Notes: a model not told the origin generated them from the letters alone. A stretch of DNA of 64,000 bases from Shewanella benthica (GCA_023284085.1 JAKVHY010000011.1:1-64000); one strand, 5' to 3'. Counted from the first letter of the stretch, positions 9,226 through 17,854 are shown. Translations and numbers: made by a program.

Positions 9226-10170
9226 ATGGTATTTGAAGGTTCTGAAAAGATCATCGAGCTGGGTGTGCAGCCTGGCTCGCCTTCATTAAGACGTTTACCC
9301 TATGAATTTTGGCAGACTCTGGTGGCGAGTGCGGGCGCGGAAATCATCTCTTGTGTGAAAAATGAAGTGTGCGATGCTTATCTGCTCAGTGAGTCTAGCC
9401 TGTTTGTGTGGGATGGACGGATCAGAATGCTGACTTGTGGCGCGACTCAGTTATCCAATGCACTGGTGCTGTTTATCGAAAGGCTAGGGGCTGAGTCGAT
9501 TGCTTACGCGACTTATCAGAGAAAAAATGAATATCTGCTGCAGCCACAAATTCGCAGCTTCGAGCAAGACCTTGCTTATATCACCCAGACCATAGCAGGT
9601 AAGGGATACAGAATAGGGCATCTGGACAGTCATCATCATTATCTGTTTAACGCCAATGGCGCAGCGCATTCGGCTAAGTCACTGGCTAGAGCTAAGCCTT
9701 TAGCCACCATTGAGCTATTGATGTATCACTTAAGTGGGCCTTTAGCTGAGTATTTTCGTTCCCCTCAGCAGACTGCCGCGGGGATCCGTGATGCCCTGCA
9801 GCTGAGCTCCCTGTTTATTGATTTTGAATTTGATGACCACCTGTTTAGCCCATGTGGCTATTCTCTCAATGGCATTAAAGGAGATAGATATTTCACCCTG
9901 CACATTACCCCACAGGAACAGAGCTCCTATTGCAGTTTTGAGACCAATTTGACAGAAAAAGATTTACCGGCTGAAGTACTCGAGCACTTTTTATTAAAAT
10001 TACAGCCCGAGCGCTGGGACTTGATCTGTGTCGACCGGCCCTTGCTCGTCGCTAAACCGCGTGATAATACCAGCATCAACACCTGTTCAATTACCACAGA
10101 TGCTGGCTATGATGTTCATTTTAAGCATGTTGATCAACAAGATGAATTGCTTTTTACCCAAATTATATAA
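9226..10170 (+). CDS. speD: S-adenosylmethionine decarboxylase, eukaryotic-type proenzyme
   Basis: Makes decarboxylated S-adenosylmethionine, the aminopropyl donor for spermidine. It is 314 residues and resembles the plant/animal enzyme rather than the short E. coli or Bacillus forms. It has FEGSEK at the N-terminus, the self-cleavage site LSES-SLFV (cleavage between Glu56 and Ser57, which becomes the pyruvoyl group), the catalytic Cys71 in TCGAT, and CGYSLNG (Ser213) with HITP (His226), which match the processing residues Ser229 and His243 of the human enzyme. One difference is Gln230 where the human enzyme has Glu247, a substrate-ribose ligand. The putrescine-activating Asp174 of the human protein also appears replaced (Ser170). 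It sits between speA and speB, which supports the call. Confidence 0.88.
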   Translation: MVFEGSEKIIELGVQPGSPSLRRLPYEFWQTLVASAGAEIISCVKNEVCDAYLLSESSLFVWDGRIRMLTCGATQLSNALVLFIERLGAESIAYATYQRKNEYLLQPQIRSFEQDLAYITQTIAGKGYRIGHLDSHHHYLFNANGAAHSAKSLARAKPLATIELLMYHLSGPLAEYFRSPQQTAAGIRDALQLSSLFIDFEFDDHLFSPCGYSLNGIKGDRYFTLHITPQEQSSYCSFETNLTEKDLPAEVLEHFLLKLQPERWDLICVDRPLLVAKPRDNTSINTCSITTDAGYDVHFKHVDQQDELLFTQII

Positions 10171-10194
10171 ATATTTAGACCCGTTGGAGAGTGT

Positions 10195-11136
10195 ATGACC
10201 ACCATGATAGATAAACCTGACTACTCATTGTATTCCAATGCTTTTGGTTATCTAAGACAACCCCTGAATTTTAATCCCATTGCATCGGATGCCGATGTGG
10301 TGATCTTAGGTTTGCCTTTCGATATGGCCACGACAGGACGTTCTGGTGGTCGTATGGGACCTGGCGCTATTCGGCAGGCATCGATTCATTTAGCCTGGGA
10401 AGAGACCCGTTGGCCCTGGGATTTCAAACTTAAAGATCATCTTAATATCGTCGATGCCGGTGATCTTGTCTATGACTGTGGTGATTCGGCAGATTTCACC
10501 CGCAGAGTCGAAGACTTTGCCACGGCTATTCTCGATGCCGGCAAGGGCTTGTTGAGTTTTGGCGGCGATCACTTTGTCACTCTGCCTCTGCTCAGAGCAC
10601 ACTTTAAAAAGCACGGTAAGATGGCACTGCTTCATTTCGATGCACACACTGACACTTACAGCCAAGGCAGTAAGTATGATCATGGCACCATGTTTCACCA
10701 TGCACCGAAAGAGGGGCTCATCTCAACCGCGCATTCGATTCAGGTCGGGATCAGAACCGAATATGATCGCGAATCACATGAATTTCAAGTGATCGATGCC
10801 GCGGCTGCCAATGATATGCAAGCCGACGATATCGTGGCACAGATTAAGGCGCGTGTTGGCGACATGCCCTTGTATGTAACATTCGATATCGATTGTTTAG
10901 ACCCTGCATTCGCGCCGGGCACAGGTACTCCGGTTTGCGGTGGGTTAACCAGTGATAAAGCCATGAAAATTTTACGCGGCTTGCGCGGCCTGAACCTGGT
11001 CGGTATGGATGTGGTTGAAGTGGCCCCAGCCTATGATTCGGCCGAAATAACGGCTCTGGCCGGGGCGACTCTGGGACTCGAGATGTTGCATTTGTGGGCA
11101 GATAAAAAAAGAAATACCCATAAAAATAGCGATTAA
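10195..11136 (+). CDS. speB: Agmatinase SpeB
   Basis: Agmatinase hydrolyses agmatine to putrescine and urea, completing the pathway begun by SpeA. It belongs to the arginase/ureohydrolase family with a binuclear Mn centre. The metal-binding motifs are present: GGDH (123-126), DAHTD (149-153) and [14 protein letters not shown] (Asp231 and Asp233). Length (313 residues) is normal. GGAGAG lies just upstream of ATG 10195, and the gap from the speD-like gene is only 24 bases, so the three genes are likely one operon. The stop overlaps the ATGAC at 11135 but the pdxH start used here is 11160. Confidence 0.95.
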   Translation: MTTMIDKPDYSLYSNAFGYLRQPLNFNPIASDADVVILGLPFDMATTGRSGGRMGPGAIRQASIHLAWEETRWPWDFKLKDHLNIVDAGDLVYDCGDSADFTRRVEDFATAILDAGKGLLSFGGDHFVTLPLLRAHFKKHGKMALLHFDAHTDTYSQGSKYDHGTMFHHAPKEGLISTAHSIQVGIRTEYDRESHEFQVIDAAAANDMQADDIVAQIKARVGDMPLYVTFDIDCLDPAFAPGTGTPVCGGLTSDKAMKILRGLRGLNLVGMDVVEVAPAYDSAEITALAGATLGLEMLHLWADKKRNTHKNSD

Positions 11137-11159
11137 TGACTTGTGTAGGGAAAGCAAAA

Positions 11160-11801
11160 ATGTCGAAACTGAGTGATATCAGGCGTGAATATACCTTGGG
11201 CGGACTCAATGAAGAGGATCTTCCAAGTGATCCTATGGTCTTGTTCTCTAAATGGATGGAGCAGGCAAGGGACAGTGAATTGCTAAGCGACCCTACCGCC
11301 ATGGTGGTGGCCACTGTCGATGCCGATGGACAGCCATTTCAAAGAATCGTGCTGCTTAAACGTTTCGATACCGGTGGCTTCGTATTTTTTACCAATTTAG
11401 CCAGCAGAAAGTCACAGCATATCGCCGTTAACTCGAAAGTTAGCATCTTGTTTCCCTGGCATTCACTAGAACGACAGGTGGCCATCACAGGCGAGGCAGA
11501 GGCGTTGTCGACAGCTGAGGTAATGAAATACTTTATCACTCGTCCCAAAGAGAGCCAGATCGCTGCCTGGGTCTCTAAGCAGTCGAGTAAGATCTCTGCA
11601 AGACAGGCGCTAGAGAGCAAGTACGCCGAGATGAAAGCCAAATTTAGCAAAGGTGAGGTACCCTTACCTAAGTTTTGGGGCGGCTATATCGTTAAGCCAA
11701 GCAGTATTGAGTTTTGGCAGGGAGGAGAGAAACGTCTTCATGACCGTTTCCTCTATACCAAAGAAGCGACCAGTTGGGACATCTGCAGGCTCGCGCCATA
11801 A
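11160..11801 (+). CDS. pdxH: Pyridoxamine 5'-phosphate oxidase PdxH
   Basis: PdxH oxidises pyridoxine or pyridoxamine 5'-phosphate to pyridoxal 5'-phosphate with FMN, in the cytoplasm. Typical segments are [10 protein letters not shown], the FMN-binding [10 protein letters not shown] and [10 protein letters not shown], and the C-terminal [18 protein letters not shown]. The start was set at ATG 11160 with AGGG at 11147-11150; the ATG at 11136 overlaps the speB end and has no ribosome site. 213 residues is normal. The gene follows speB by 23 bases, so PLP supply may be co-expressed with PLP-dependent SpeA. A terminator follows. Confidence 0.95.
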   Translation: MSKLSDIRREYTLGGLNEEDLPSDPMVLFSKWMEQARDSELLSDPTAMVVATVDADGQPFQRIVLLKRFDTGGFVFFTNLASRKSQHIAVNSKVSILFPWHSLERQVAITGEAEALSTAEVMKYFITRPKESQIAAWVSKQSSKISARQALESKYAEMKAKFSKGEVPLPKFWGGYIVKPSSIEFWQGGEKRLHDRFLYTKEATSWDICRLAP

Positions 11802-11825
11802 AGACTCACACACATATGCTTAAGT

Positions 11826-11862
11826 AAAAAATGACAGTGGCGATGACACTGTCATTTTTTTT
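11826..11862 (+). terminator. Intrinsic terminator after pdxH
   Basis: The stem ATGACAGTG (11831-11839) / CACTGTCAT (11847-11855), with flanking A- and T-runs, is followed by seven T residues. Confidence 0.9.
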
Positions 11863-11878
11863 ACTTTCTTTATCAGCA

Positions 11879-11906
11879 TTTACTTATGTAAATTCATTTA
11901 TATACT
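11879..11906 (+). promoter_or_regulatory. Probable promoter of the YceI-like gene
   Basis: TTTACT (11879-11884), a 16-bp spacer and TATACT (11901-11906) place a start near 11913. The inverted repeat described next lies just downstream. Confidence 0.45.
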
Positions 11907-11924
11907 GTTACTAGTTAAACGATC

Positions 11925-11946
11925 TAATCGAATCATATTTCGATTA
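11925..11946. promoter_or_regulatory. 8-bp inverted repeat, possible operator of the YceI-like gene
   Basis: TAATCGAA (11925-11932), spacer TCATAT, TTCGATTA (11939-11946) is perfect. It lies between the predicted transcription start and the gene's ATG at 11971, a position where a repressor would block transcription. The regulator is unknown. Confidence 0.45.
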
Positions 11947-11970
11947 TGACAATGAATAGAGGGAGCAGGT

Positions 11971-12546
11971 ATGAATAAGTTATTGATAGGGATCTTGTTA
12001 TGTTCAATTGGCGGGGCCGCATCGGCGACACCTTGGACCGTCGACAGTAAAAACTCCAATGTGAATTTTATTTCGACAAAGAAAGTCAACGTGGCTGAGG
12101 TGCATCATTTTAACTCTTTCTCAGGTCAGTTGGATGACAGTGGACAATTTGCGCTCACGATAGACTTGGCGAGTGTATGGACCAATATTGAGATCCGTGA
12201 TACCCGGATGAAGGAGCTGCTTTTTGAGGTGGGTGTGTATCCGAGGTTAGTGTTGAGCTCAAAGATCGACTTGTCTAAGCTTGCCGATATTGCTGTTGGC
12301 GGCACGAGTGTCATGGATATGTCTGCCGAATTATCAATGCACGGCAAGAAACAGATAATGCCTATTACGGTCACTATTGCTAAATTGTCAGAGAATCAGC
12401 TCTTAGTGGTGAGTACGCAACCTATTATAGTCAACGCGGCGAGTTTTGGTTTGACGCCAGGCATCGAGAAATTAACAAAAGTCGCGGGCTTGACCTCGAT
12501 AAGTCAGGCTGTCCCCGTGTCATTTGTATTGAATTTAACCCGTTAA
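11971..12546 (+). CDS. YceI family periplasmic protein
   Basis: The protein has an N-terminal signal peptide (MNKLLIGILLCSIGGAASA) with cleavage likely after Ala19. The rest is a lipocalin-like YceI domain: the opening TPWTVDSKNSNVNFISTKK, the TNIEIRDTRMKELLFEV helix and the SMHGKKQIMPITVTI strand. YceI domains bind long-chain isoprenoids or related lipids. A periplasmic lipid carrier or quinone-related role is possible but not shown. The gene is monocistronic with a promoter and an inverted repeat upstream. Confidence 0.88.
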   Translation: MNKLLIGILLCSIGGAASATPWTVDSKNSNVNFISTKKVNVAEVHHFNSFSGQLDDSGQFALTIDLASVWTNIEIRDTRMKELLFEVGVYPRLVLSSKIDLSKLADIAVGGTSVMDMSAELSMHGKKQIMPITVTIAKLSENQLLVVSTQPIIVNAASFGLTPGIEKLTKVAGLTSISQAVPVSFVLNLTR

Positions 12547-12660
12547 AGGCCTGATGTAACAAATTAGCGTACCTATGATGAAAACAGTTTAAAATTTCGA
12601 TAGACTGGACGGTGAGCATGGCATCTACCATGCTCTAACTGAATAGGTGAAAGGTTTAAG

Positions 12661-13020
12661 ATGGTTACAGATAAAGATGGATATATGCATCTCATTCAGT
12701 ACCTCACAGAGCATTTAGGTCTGTTTGAGGGGAAAGAGGTGGTTTCCGTGGCGGGAGATACCGTGATGGAACTATTCGAAGAGCTGTTATCGGCGCAGAT
12801 CATCATGTTGTGCGGTCAAAATCCTTCTTTGACTTTTGCTCAAAGAAATACGGTGATCCGTGAAATTGATGCGATAGTCTATGATCTCGAAGAGATCTTA
12901 GCCAGTGTAGCCAAAAGAAATGCCACCCCCGAGCAGACCTTGTTTATCACTGAATTCTCTGGTTTGATCAAAAACCTGTTCGATCAAGAAATCGCTAATC
13001 TTGTGGACGCATCGCAGTAA
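12661..13020 (+). CDS. DUF3802 family protein
   Basis: A 119-residue acidic, largely helical cytoplasmic protein. The opening VTDKDGYMHLIQYLTEHL and the later REIDAIVYDLEEILASV match the DUF3802 family of Vibrio and Shewanella, whose function is unknown. No signal peptide, membrane segment or catalytic motif is seen. It is about 110 bases after the YceI-like gene and may be transcribed separately. Confidence 0.8.
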   Translation: MVTDKDGYMHLIQYLTEHLGLFEGKEVVSVAGDTVMELFEELLSAQIIMLCGQNPSLTFAQRNTVIREIDAIVYDLEEILASVAKRNATPEQTLFITEFSGLIKNLFDQEIANLVDASQ

Positions 13021-13190
13021 ACATTAGCCAATTTAAATAGCCTGTGCACGCAATATTTGTCGCGCTATTAACTCGGCATACTCCTTTATTGACACTTTTT
13101 TTAGCTGGACTTTATATTTAGTTACAGTATTTTACATCTCCATTCTTGTGGTCAAATCATTAGGCACCTAATGTTATGTCTATGGCTATT

Positions 13191-13204
13191 ATACCAATGG
13201 GTAT
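13191..13204. repeat. Dispersed intergenic palindrome ATACC-N4-GGTAT
   Basis: ATACC-AATG-GGTAT, flanked by TT and TAA. It matches copies at 17761 and 24658. Confidence 0.5.
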
Positions 13205-13233
13205 TAAACCAGATAAAACATTAGGGCTCTCAT

Positions 13234-13527
13234 TTGAACGGTTTAACTGGATCGACTCACAAACAGCATTTAACTGTGTATCTGGCACTCTTGCTATTTT
13301 GGTGGGCGATTCACACTTTTAGCCTTAATGCGTTCGACCTCGGATGGGGTTTTTTCCCATTAGTTGTGTCACTTCCGTTTGTTCCGTTTATACTTGTTTG
13401 GCTAGGTGTTCAATTTTTCCGGCACTTCAGGTGCTTTAAAACGGGTGCAGACTTAGGTAAGCACCTGATTCATTGTTTATGTATTTTGTGCCTATTGAGT
13501 TTGTTCGTTTTTCATTTTATCTACTGA
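13234..13527 (+). CDS. Small hypothetical membrane protein, 97 residues
   Basis: A TTG start at 13234 is preceded by AGGG at 13223-13226, which supports translation. The protein has two to three predicted hydrophobic segments (about 13-30, 39-62 and 75-97), rich in Trp and Phe. No family is recognised. It ends 36 bases before the SpoIIAA-like gene, so the two may be co-transcribed. It could be a real small inner-membrane protein; the evidence is the frame, the ribosome site and the hydrophobic pattern only. Confidence 0.5.
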   Translation: MNGLTGSTHKQHLTVYLALLLFWWAIHTFSLNAFDLGWGFFPLVVSLPFVPFILVWLGVQFFRHFRCFKTGADLGKHLIHCLCILCLLSLFVFHFIY

Positions 13528-13562
13528 TAGTTCGCTATTTAAAGGTTTGCAAGGAGTGCATA

Positions 13563-13934
13563 ATGCTAGAAATCTTGGATGGGTTTAATCACGATACCGT
13601 GGCGATAAAGGCCTCTGGTGTTGTCACCGGCGATGACTATGACAAGCGTTTACTGCCTGCGATCGAAGGAAGGCTTAAAGATCATGCGTCGATCAAGCTT
13701 TGGTATGAGTTTGACGAAGGCTTTAAGGGCATCACGGTGGAAACATTATGGGATGATGCTATGTTAGGTTTTTTTCATTTGACTGACTTTTCCAGAGTCG
13801 TCATTATTACCGACAGCGAGTGGATAACTGGCATGGCGAAAGCGATGGCTTATATGATCCCCTGTCCGGTTAAGGTGTTCGGTAAAAGTAGCAGCCATTT
13901 GGCTGAACAATGGATTGCAGATAACGAAAGTTAG
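13563..13934 (+). CDS. SpoIIAA-like (STAS-related) protein
   Basis: The start is ATG 13563 with AGGAG at 13552-13556; the frame is open earlier but overlaps the upstream gene. The 123-residue protein matches the SpoIIAA-like/DUF3478 family, a STAS-type alpha/beta fold: EILDGFNHDTVAIKASG and KLWYEFDEGFKGI, then a helix WDDAMLGFFHLTDFSRV. Family members bind lipids or act in partner switching, but the role here is unknown. Confidence 0.8.
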   Translation: MLEILDGFNHDTVAIKASGVVTGDDYDKRLLPAIEGRLKDHASIKLWYEFDEGFKGITVETLWDDAMLGFFHLTDFSRVVIITDSEWITGMAKAMAYMIPCPVKVFGKSSSHLAEQWIADNES

Positions 13935-13992
13935 GTTAATGGATAACCAATTGAAATCGGGTCGGCTCTTGGGTCGGCCTTTTTACTGTTTA

Positions 13993-14018
13993 ATTTCTAT
14001 CTTTGATTTCTATCTTTG
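13993..14018 (+). repeat. Perfect 13-bp tandem duplication
   Basis: ATTTCTATCTTTG is present twice in a row, just upstream of the ribosome site of the retropepsin-like gene. It may alter the leader of that gene. Confidence 0.6.
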
Positions 14019-14044
14019 ATTTATTTTTGGAGTTGGTAAGCATA

Positions 14045-14914
14045 ATGCTGAAAAAAATAGGTTTATGTATGTTGTTACTCTCTACATCTGCGTTAGCACA
14101 AGATAAAACCATCATAGGTCCGACGGCAGAGATGTCTGTGGTCGAGACTAAGCTTACTTATGTCGCACGAATCGATACCGGCGCAGGCAACACATCTCTG
14201 CATGCATTCGACTTAGACATCGAAGGTGGCAGCGCTAACAAAATGAAAGATAATGTGGGCAAGATAATTCATTTCACCACTGAGAATGCCTCAGGTGAGC
14301 GTCAAAGACTGTCGGCTCCCATAGTAAAAACATCCACCGTGACTAACTCTCAGGGTAGAGAAACGCGGTATATGGTGCAACTCGATGTGGGTTACCATGG
14401 CCAGGAACGTAAAGTGCTGGTTAATTTACGCGATAGAAGCCACATGGATTACAAACTGTTAATCGGCCGTAACTGGTTAAAAGGTAAATATATCGTCGAT
14501 GTCTCAGACAAGAAGCTGATAGGGCCTGTAGCCCCCATTCACATAGTAGAGACTGGCTTGATGTTTAGGACTCGAATCGACACCGGCGCAGTAGAAAACT
14601 CACTTCATGCGTTAGATTTGAACGTCGCCAATGGTGTCGATGACATGGACGCCAATATCGGCAAGATGCTCAGCTTTACCACGGAGAATGAGAAAGGTGT
14701 TTCTCATCGCGTACAGGCCATGATTGTCGAGACATCGCTGATCCGTAATGCCCAGGGCAGCGAGATCCGCTATATGGTGGAGCTCACTGTTGGAGAGCCT
14801 GGTCAGGAATATAAGGTGAAAGTGAACCTTAGGGACAGAAGTAAAATGAGTTATAAGTTACTCATAGGCCGAAACTGGTTGCAGGGCCATTATCTGGTGG
14901 ACGTAGAGCGTTAA
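14045..14914 (+). CDS. Tandem retropepsin-like protein (RimB/Zn_protease family, two domains)
   Basis: The start is ATG 14045 after GGAG at 14029-14032. A signal peptide (MLKKIGLCMLLLSTSALA) suggests export. The mature protein holds two copies of the same ~135-residue domain of the family named putative ATP-dependent zinc protease, now viewed as retropepsin-like. Each has the aspartic motif (RIDTGAG at Asp44, RIDTGAV at Asp179), a FTTEN segment and a closing KLLIGRNWL. Usual family members carry one domain. Two active-site Asp residues in one chain would form a pepsin-like site without dimerisation; this is inference. Both copies keep DTG, so both look functional. A terminator follows. Confidence 0.83.
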   Translation: MLKKIGLCMLLLSTSALAQDKTIIGPTAEMSVVETKLTYVARIDTGAGNTSLHAFDLDIEGGSANKMKDNVGKIIHFTTENASGERQRLSAPIVKTSTVTNSQGRETRYMVQLDVGYHGQERKVLVNLRDRSHMDYKLLIGRNWLKGKYIVDVSDKKLIGPVAPIHIVETGLMFRTRIDTGAVENSLHALDLNVANGVDDMDANIGKMLSFTTENEKGVSHRVQAMIVETSLIRNAQGSEIRYMVELTVGEPGQEYKVKVNLRDRSKMSYKLLIGRNWLQGHYLVDVER

Positions 14915-14930
14915 TCATTTGAGTGTCCAT

Positions 14931-14961
14931 TTGAGAGGGGAGTGCCCTCTCTCGTTTTGTT
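14931..14961 (+). terminator. Intrinsic terminator after the tandem retropepsin gene
   Basis: The stem GAGAGGG (14933-14939) / CCCTCTC (14945-14951) is followed by TCGTTTTGTTTT. Confidence 0.75.
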
Positions 14962-15037
14962 TTATCCTTACTGCCGTGTTGTTCCTCAGAATCGTGCATC
15001 TATTGTGGCATTAAACTATGACTGGATAGCAAGCTAT

Positions 15038-17650
15038 CTAGTCAGCTATGGTCAGTAAACATCTTACTTCTGTGTATTTGGACAGTTCAGAGCTAAGACT
15101 TAACTCTCCTTCAAATTCGATTTTCAGCCAGAGGGCTAACTCTGCCAGGGTGCCTGTACTCGTGTGTTCCTTAATCTGCTTGTTTATCTCTTCCAGGTGC
15201 GAAGGTTCGATACCTAGGCCATTATCCTTGATGCATACCACTAGCTGTTGGCCGTCTTGATGCACTGAGATAGCGATCTTATTTTGCTCTGTGTCCATGG
15301 TGAAGCCATGGGATAAGGTGTTCTGTAACAGCTTATAAAGCAGCAGTAACAGCGACCAGGGCGAGACTTGTGAGGTCAATTGCTCAGAACATTCCAGGCT
15401 AGCCTTCACCTTGTATGCATCGAATTGTGGGGCTAACACGGCCAACAGATGTTCCACAAACTGTTTGATGTGCACCGACTTTATTGCTTCGCTCTGGGGT
15501 ACCACTAGGTAGAGCAGGTGACGAAGCTTATCGGTTTGTTCTGTGACAAGGCGCTTAAGCTCCAACAGCTCATCCCCCCGTTGCAATGGACTATCTAGAC
15601 TCAGCTTGGTGAAGATCAGTTCATGCTCTTTGAGTTGTTCTCGTAAGATGTCGGTGATCAGTTGGGGCATTAACTTGTGATTCTGAACCCCGATATGTTG
15701 CAGTTGTAGTGATTGTTGCTTGTGTTTTTCTATGCTGATGCTCGACAGCTCAACCCGGCGTAGCGTCATCTTGAGCTGTTGCACCTGCATCTCCCGGTGA
15801 ACCAAGGTTTGATTGACTTGATCAATCTGGCTGGTCAACTCCTGGTTAATCGTTTTTATATGGCTGATATCGAACGCCATGGCGCCCAAAGCAACAATGT
15901 TTCCTTCATTATCCTGAATGGGATATTTAGTGATCAGGTAGGTGATTTCACCTTGATTGGTTGGTATGGGTTGCTCAAAACTTTGCGGTGTTTCAGTGCT
16001 GGCAATGATCTTGTCATGACTGGCAATGATCTCGGCGATGTGGGCAGGAAAAAGATCCCTGTCTTTAGCCCCGATAACCTTATTCCGCTCAAGACCTAAC
16101 ACCTCACAGAACTTATCATTCACTAAGGTATAACAGCCTTCTGTGTTCTTGATACAGATGAGATTTTGTGATGAGTTGAGTAGGTCATTGAGCTGATTTT
16201 TATGTTTGCTCAATTGAATTTGTGCGTGTTTCTGCATCGCTAGTTGCTGTTCCAGCGCTAGGTTACCGGCATCTAAACTGGCATAAGCTATTTCAAGTTG
16301 TTGATTTCTTCTTGTAAATGCCTTGGCTAGCTTGCCTATTTCATCTTTGCGTTGATTGGCGGTTAGCTCTAATTTCGCTATGTTGCCCTCTTGCAGAGAC
16401 TCAACCATCTTGGAGATGGGTTTGATAAATAATCTATGCTGGAATATGAATAGCACGACAAGGGCAATCAATTGAGTTAAAAGCAAAAATATACCAATTT
16501 TTACCGCAATTGCATGCTCCTTATTGCCCACTTCACTCAGTGGCGTCACTAAGATGATTTTCCAGTAGGTTCTGGGCATGTGAAACACTGAGACTAATAC
16601 AGGCTCATTGAGCAGAGGGTCATGGTCTAAGACAAAGCTAGTGGTTCGTTCCGAATTTAGCGATATTCCCCTAGCATTGGCATTGATAAGCGCCGAGAGT
16701 CTGTCTCGTTTAGTTACATCCAGGGTATTTAACAGAGTATCGAGTTGAGTTTTATCATAGGTGCTGCTTGACCCCGCATGCTTTAGGAATTGCGCATCAA
16801 TTTTCTCAATCTCAGTGAGGATTGATGCGTATGCAGGATGATCTTGGGTGAATTGCTCGAACGGATGACTCAAGTAAGGCGATAGTTTACTTGAGTCTTG
16901 CTCCTCAGAATCATAGGGATGAGCCAAGAGGTTGTTATTACTATCGAGTGCAAACAGATAACCTTGGTGTAGCTCTAGCTTATTAAAAAAGGATTTTAGT
17001 GATGAAAGCGCCAGATCTACAGTCGATACTCCAATAAATTGATGCTCTAACCACATGGGGACCGAAGCGGTGATCATGGTTTCATTGGTATGTGGATCGA
17101 TATAGGCATCGGACCAGTAGGTGGTGCCGACAGGATAAAAACGTGTCGGTTTGTACCAGAGTGCTGAATGATAGCCTGATCCATTGGTATTATTATATCC
17201 GTAGACCAGCTCAAATTTATTTTGCTCATTACGGGCCCAGAAGTAACTGTTACGCAGTTTAGATGAATCGAACGCGCCGGGCTCTGGCCATATTCCTCCC
17301 CCCGCTATCAGGGATTTTTGTCCATCGGTATCGAGGAGGGCGGGGACTATCTGTTGTAGTTGCGATGGAGAATGCGCATAAGTGACGCCTATAGAGGCCA
17401 TTGAGGCGGCGAGTGCTTCAATTTTTGATGTTATTTGCTGCAGTTGAGCGACTATGGTCAAGCCTAAATTCTGGCTCAAGGACAGCTGGGTTTCCTGATG
17501 GTGCTTCTTCTCTATGGATAGAATAAGCCAGGTACTCGACGCGATGATCAGGACTACGATACAAAACTGAATAATAGAAAACTTAAAGGGTAAGCTGTTC
17601 AGCCAATGAGTGTTGAAAGAGCGCTGGTCATCGGGTCCATTATTTCCCAT
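15038..17650 (-). CDS. Large membrane sensor histidine kinase-like protein with degenerate H-box
   Basis: An 870-residue sensor with a membrane segment near 24-46, a periplasmic Cache-type region (about 50-370, with YWSDAYIDPHTNETMITASVP), a second segment near 381-404, a HAMP stretch, a coiled coil, a PAS domain (about 485-600) and a HATPase-like C-terminus. The N-box appears as LLQNTLSHGF (774-783) and the G1 box as DNGLGI (809-814). I do not see a normal H-box (H-E/D pattern) in 640-690, and the G2 box is weak (STGTLAEL). It may be a kinase with an unusual phosphosite or a non-catalytic sensor. AAGGAAG lies upstream of its ATG. No response regulator is adjacent; the next gene upstream is a chemotaxis receptor. 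Confidence 0.82.
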   Translation of the reverse strand: MGNNGPDDQRSFNTHWLNSLPFKFSIIQFCIVVLIIASSTWLILSIEKKHHQETQLSLSQNLGLTIVAQLQQITSKIEALAASMASIGVTYAHSPSQLQQIVPALLDTDGQKSLIAGGGIWPEPGAFDSSKLRNSYFWARNEQNKFELVYGYNNTNGSGYHSALWYKPTRFYPVGTTYWSDAYIDPHTNETMITASVPMWLEHQFIGVSTVDLALSSLKSFFNKLELHQGYLFALDSNNNLLAHPYDSEEQDSSKLSPYLSHPFEQFTQDHPAYASILTEIEKIDAQFLKHAGSSSTYDKTQLDTLLNTLDVTKRDRLSALINANARGISLNSERTTSFVLDHDPLLNEPVLVSVFHMPRTYWKIILVTPLSEVGNKEHAIAVKIGIFLLLTQLIALVVLFIFQHRLFIKPISKMVESLQEGNIAKLELTANQRKDEIGKLAKAFTRRNQQLEIAYASLDAGNLALEQQLAMQKHAQIQLSKHKNQLNDLLNSSQNLICIKNTEGCYTLVNDKFCEVLGLERNKVIGAKDRDLFPAHIAEIIASHDKIIASTETPQSFEQPIPTNQGEITYLITKYPIQDNEGNIVALGAMAFDISHIKTINQELTSQIDQVNQTLVHREMQVQQLKMTLRRVELSSISIEKHKQQSLQLQHIGVQNHKLMPQLITDILREQLKEHELIFTKLSLDSPLQRGDELLELKRLVTEQTDKLRHLLYLVVPQSEAIKSVHIKQFVEHLLAVLAPQFDAYKVKASLECSEQLTSQVSPWSLLLLLYKLLQNTLSHGFTMDTEQNKIAISVHQDGQQLVVCIKDNGLGIEPSHLEEINKQIKEHTSTGTLAELALWLKIEFEGELSLSSELSKYTEVRCLLTIAD

Positions 17651-17760
17651 TTAGGCATACTTCCTTTTTACTCTCATCATTGAGATAGCATTCTACCATA
17701 GATGAAAAACTATCAGGTTTAAACCAGATCTAGGTCTAGCTTGAATGATTAGAAGCATGA

Positions 17761-17774
17761 ATACCCATAGGTAT
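17761..17774. repeat. Dispersed intergenic palindrome ATACC-N4-GGTAT
   Basis: ATACC-CATA-GGTAT lies between the sensor kinase and chemotaxis genes, next to a terminator-like hairpin. Confidence 0.5.
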
Positions 17775-17777
17775 AAG

Positions 17778-17811
17778 AAGGCCCTGTGCGTTAAGCATAG
17801 GGCCTTTTATT
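17778..17811 (-). terminator. Terminator-like hairpin after the chemotaxis receptor gene
   Basis: AAGGCCCT (17778-17785) / AGGGCCTT (17799-17806) with an inner partial stem. The T-run is better on the plus strand; on the minus strand, where the chemotaxis gene ends, only CTTCTTAT follows. It probably still serves that gene. Confidence 0.5.
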
Positions 17812-17854
17812 CATTATTTTAAATTACCTATTCAAGCAAATAAGTCTTGAATCA

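Noticed and set aside
10390..10701. Long open frame on the minus strand within speB
   Set aside because: It lies opposite a clearly conserved agmatinase and has no recognisable domain or ribosome site.
13942..13984. Repeated GGTCGGC after the SpoIIAA-like gene looking like a terminator
   Set aside because: The two copies are direct, not inverted, so they cannot form a stem.
15018..15043. Hairpin over the sensor kinase stop codon as a terminator
   Set aside because: GACTGGATAGC/GCTATCTAGTC pairs, but no T-run follows on the minus strand and it overlaps coding sequence.
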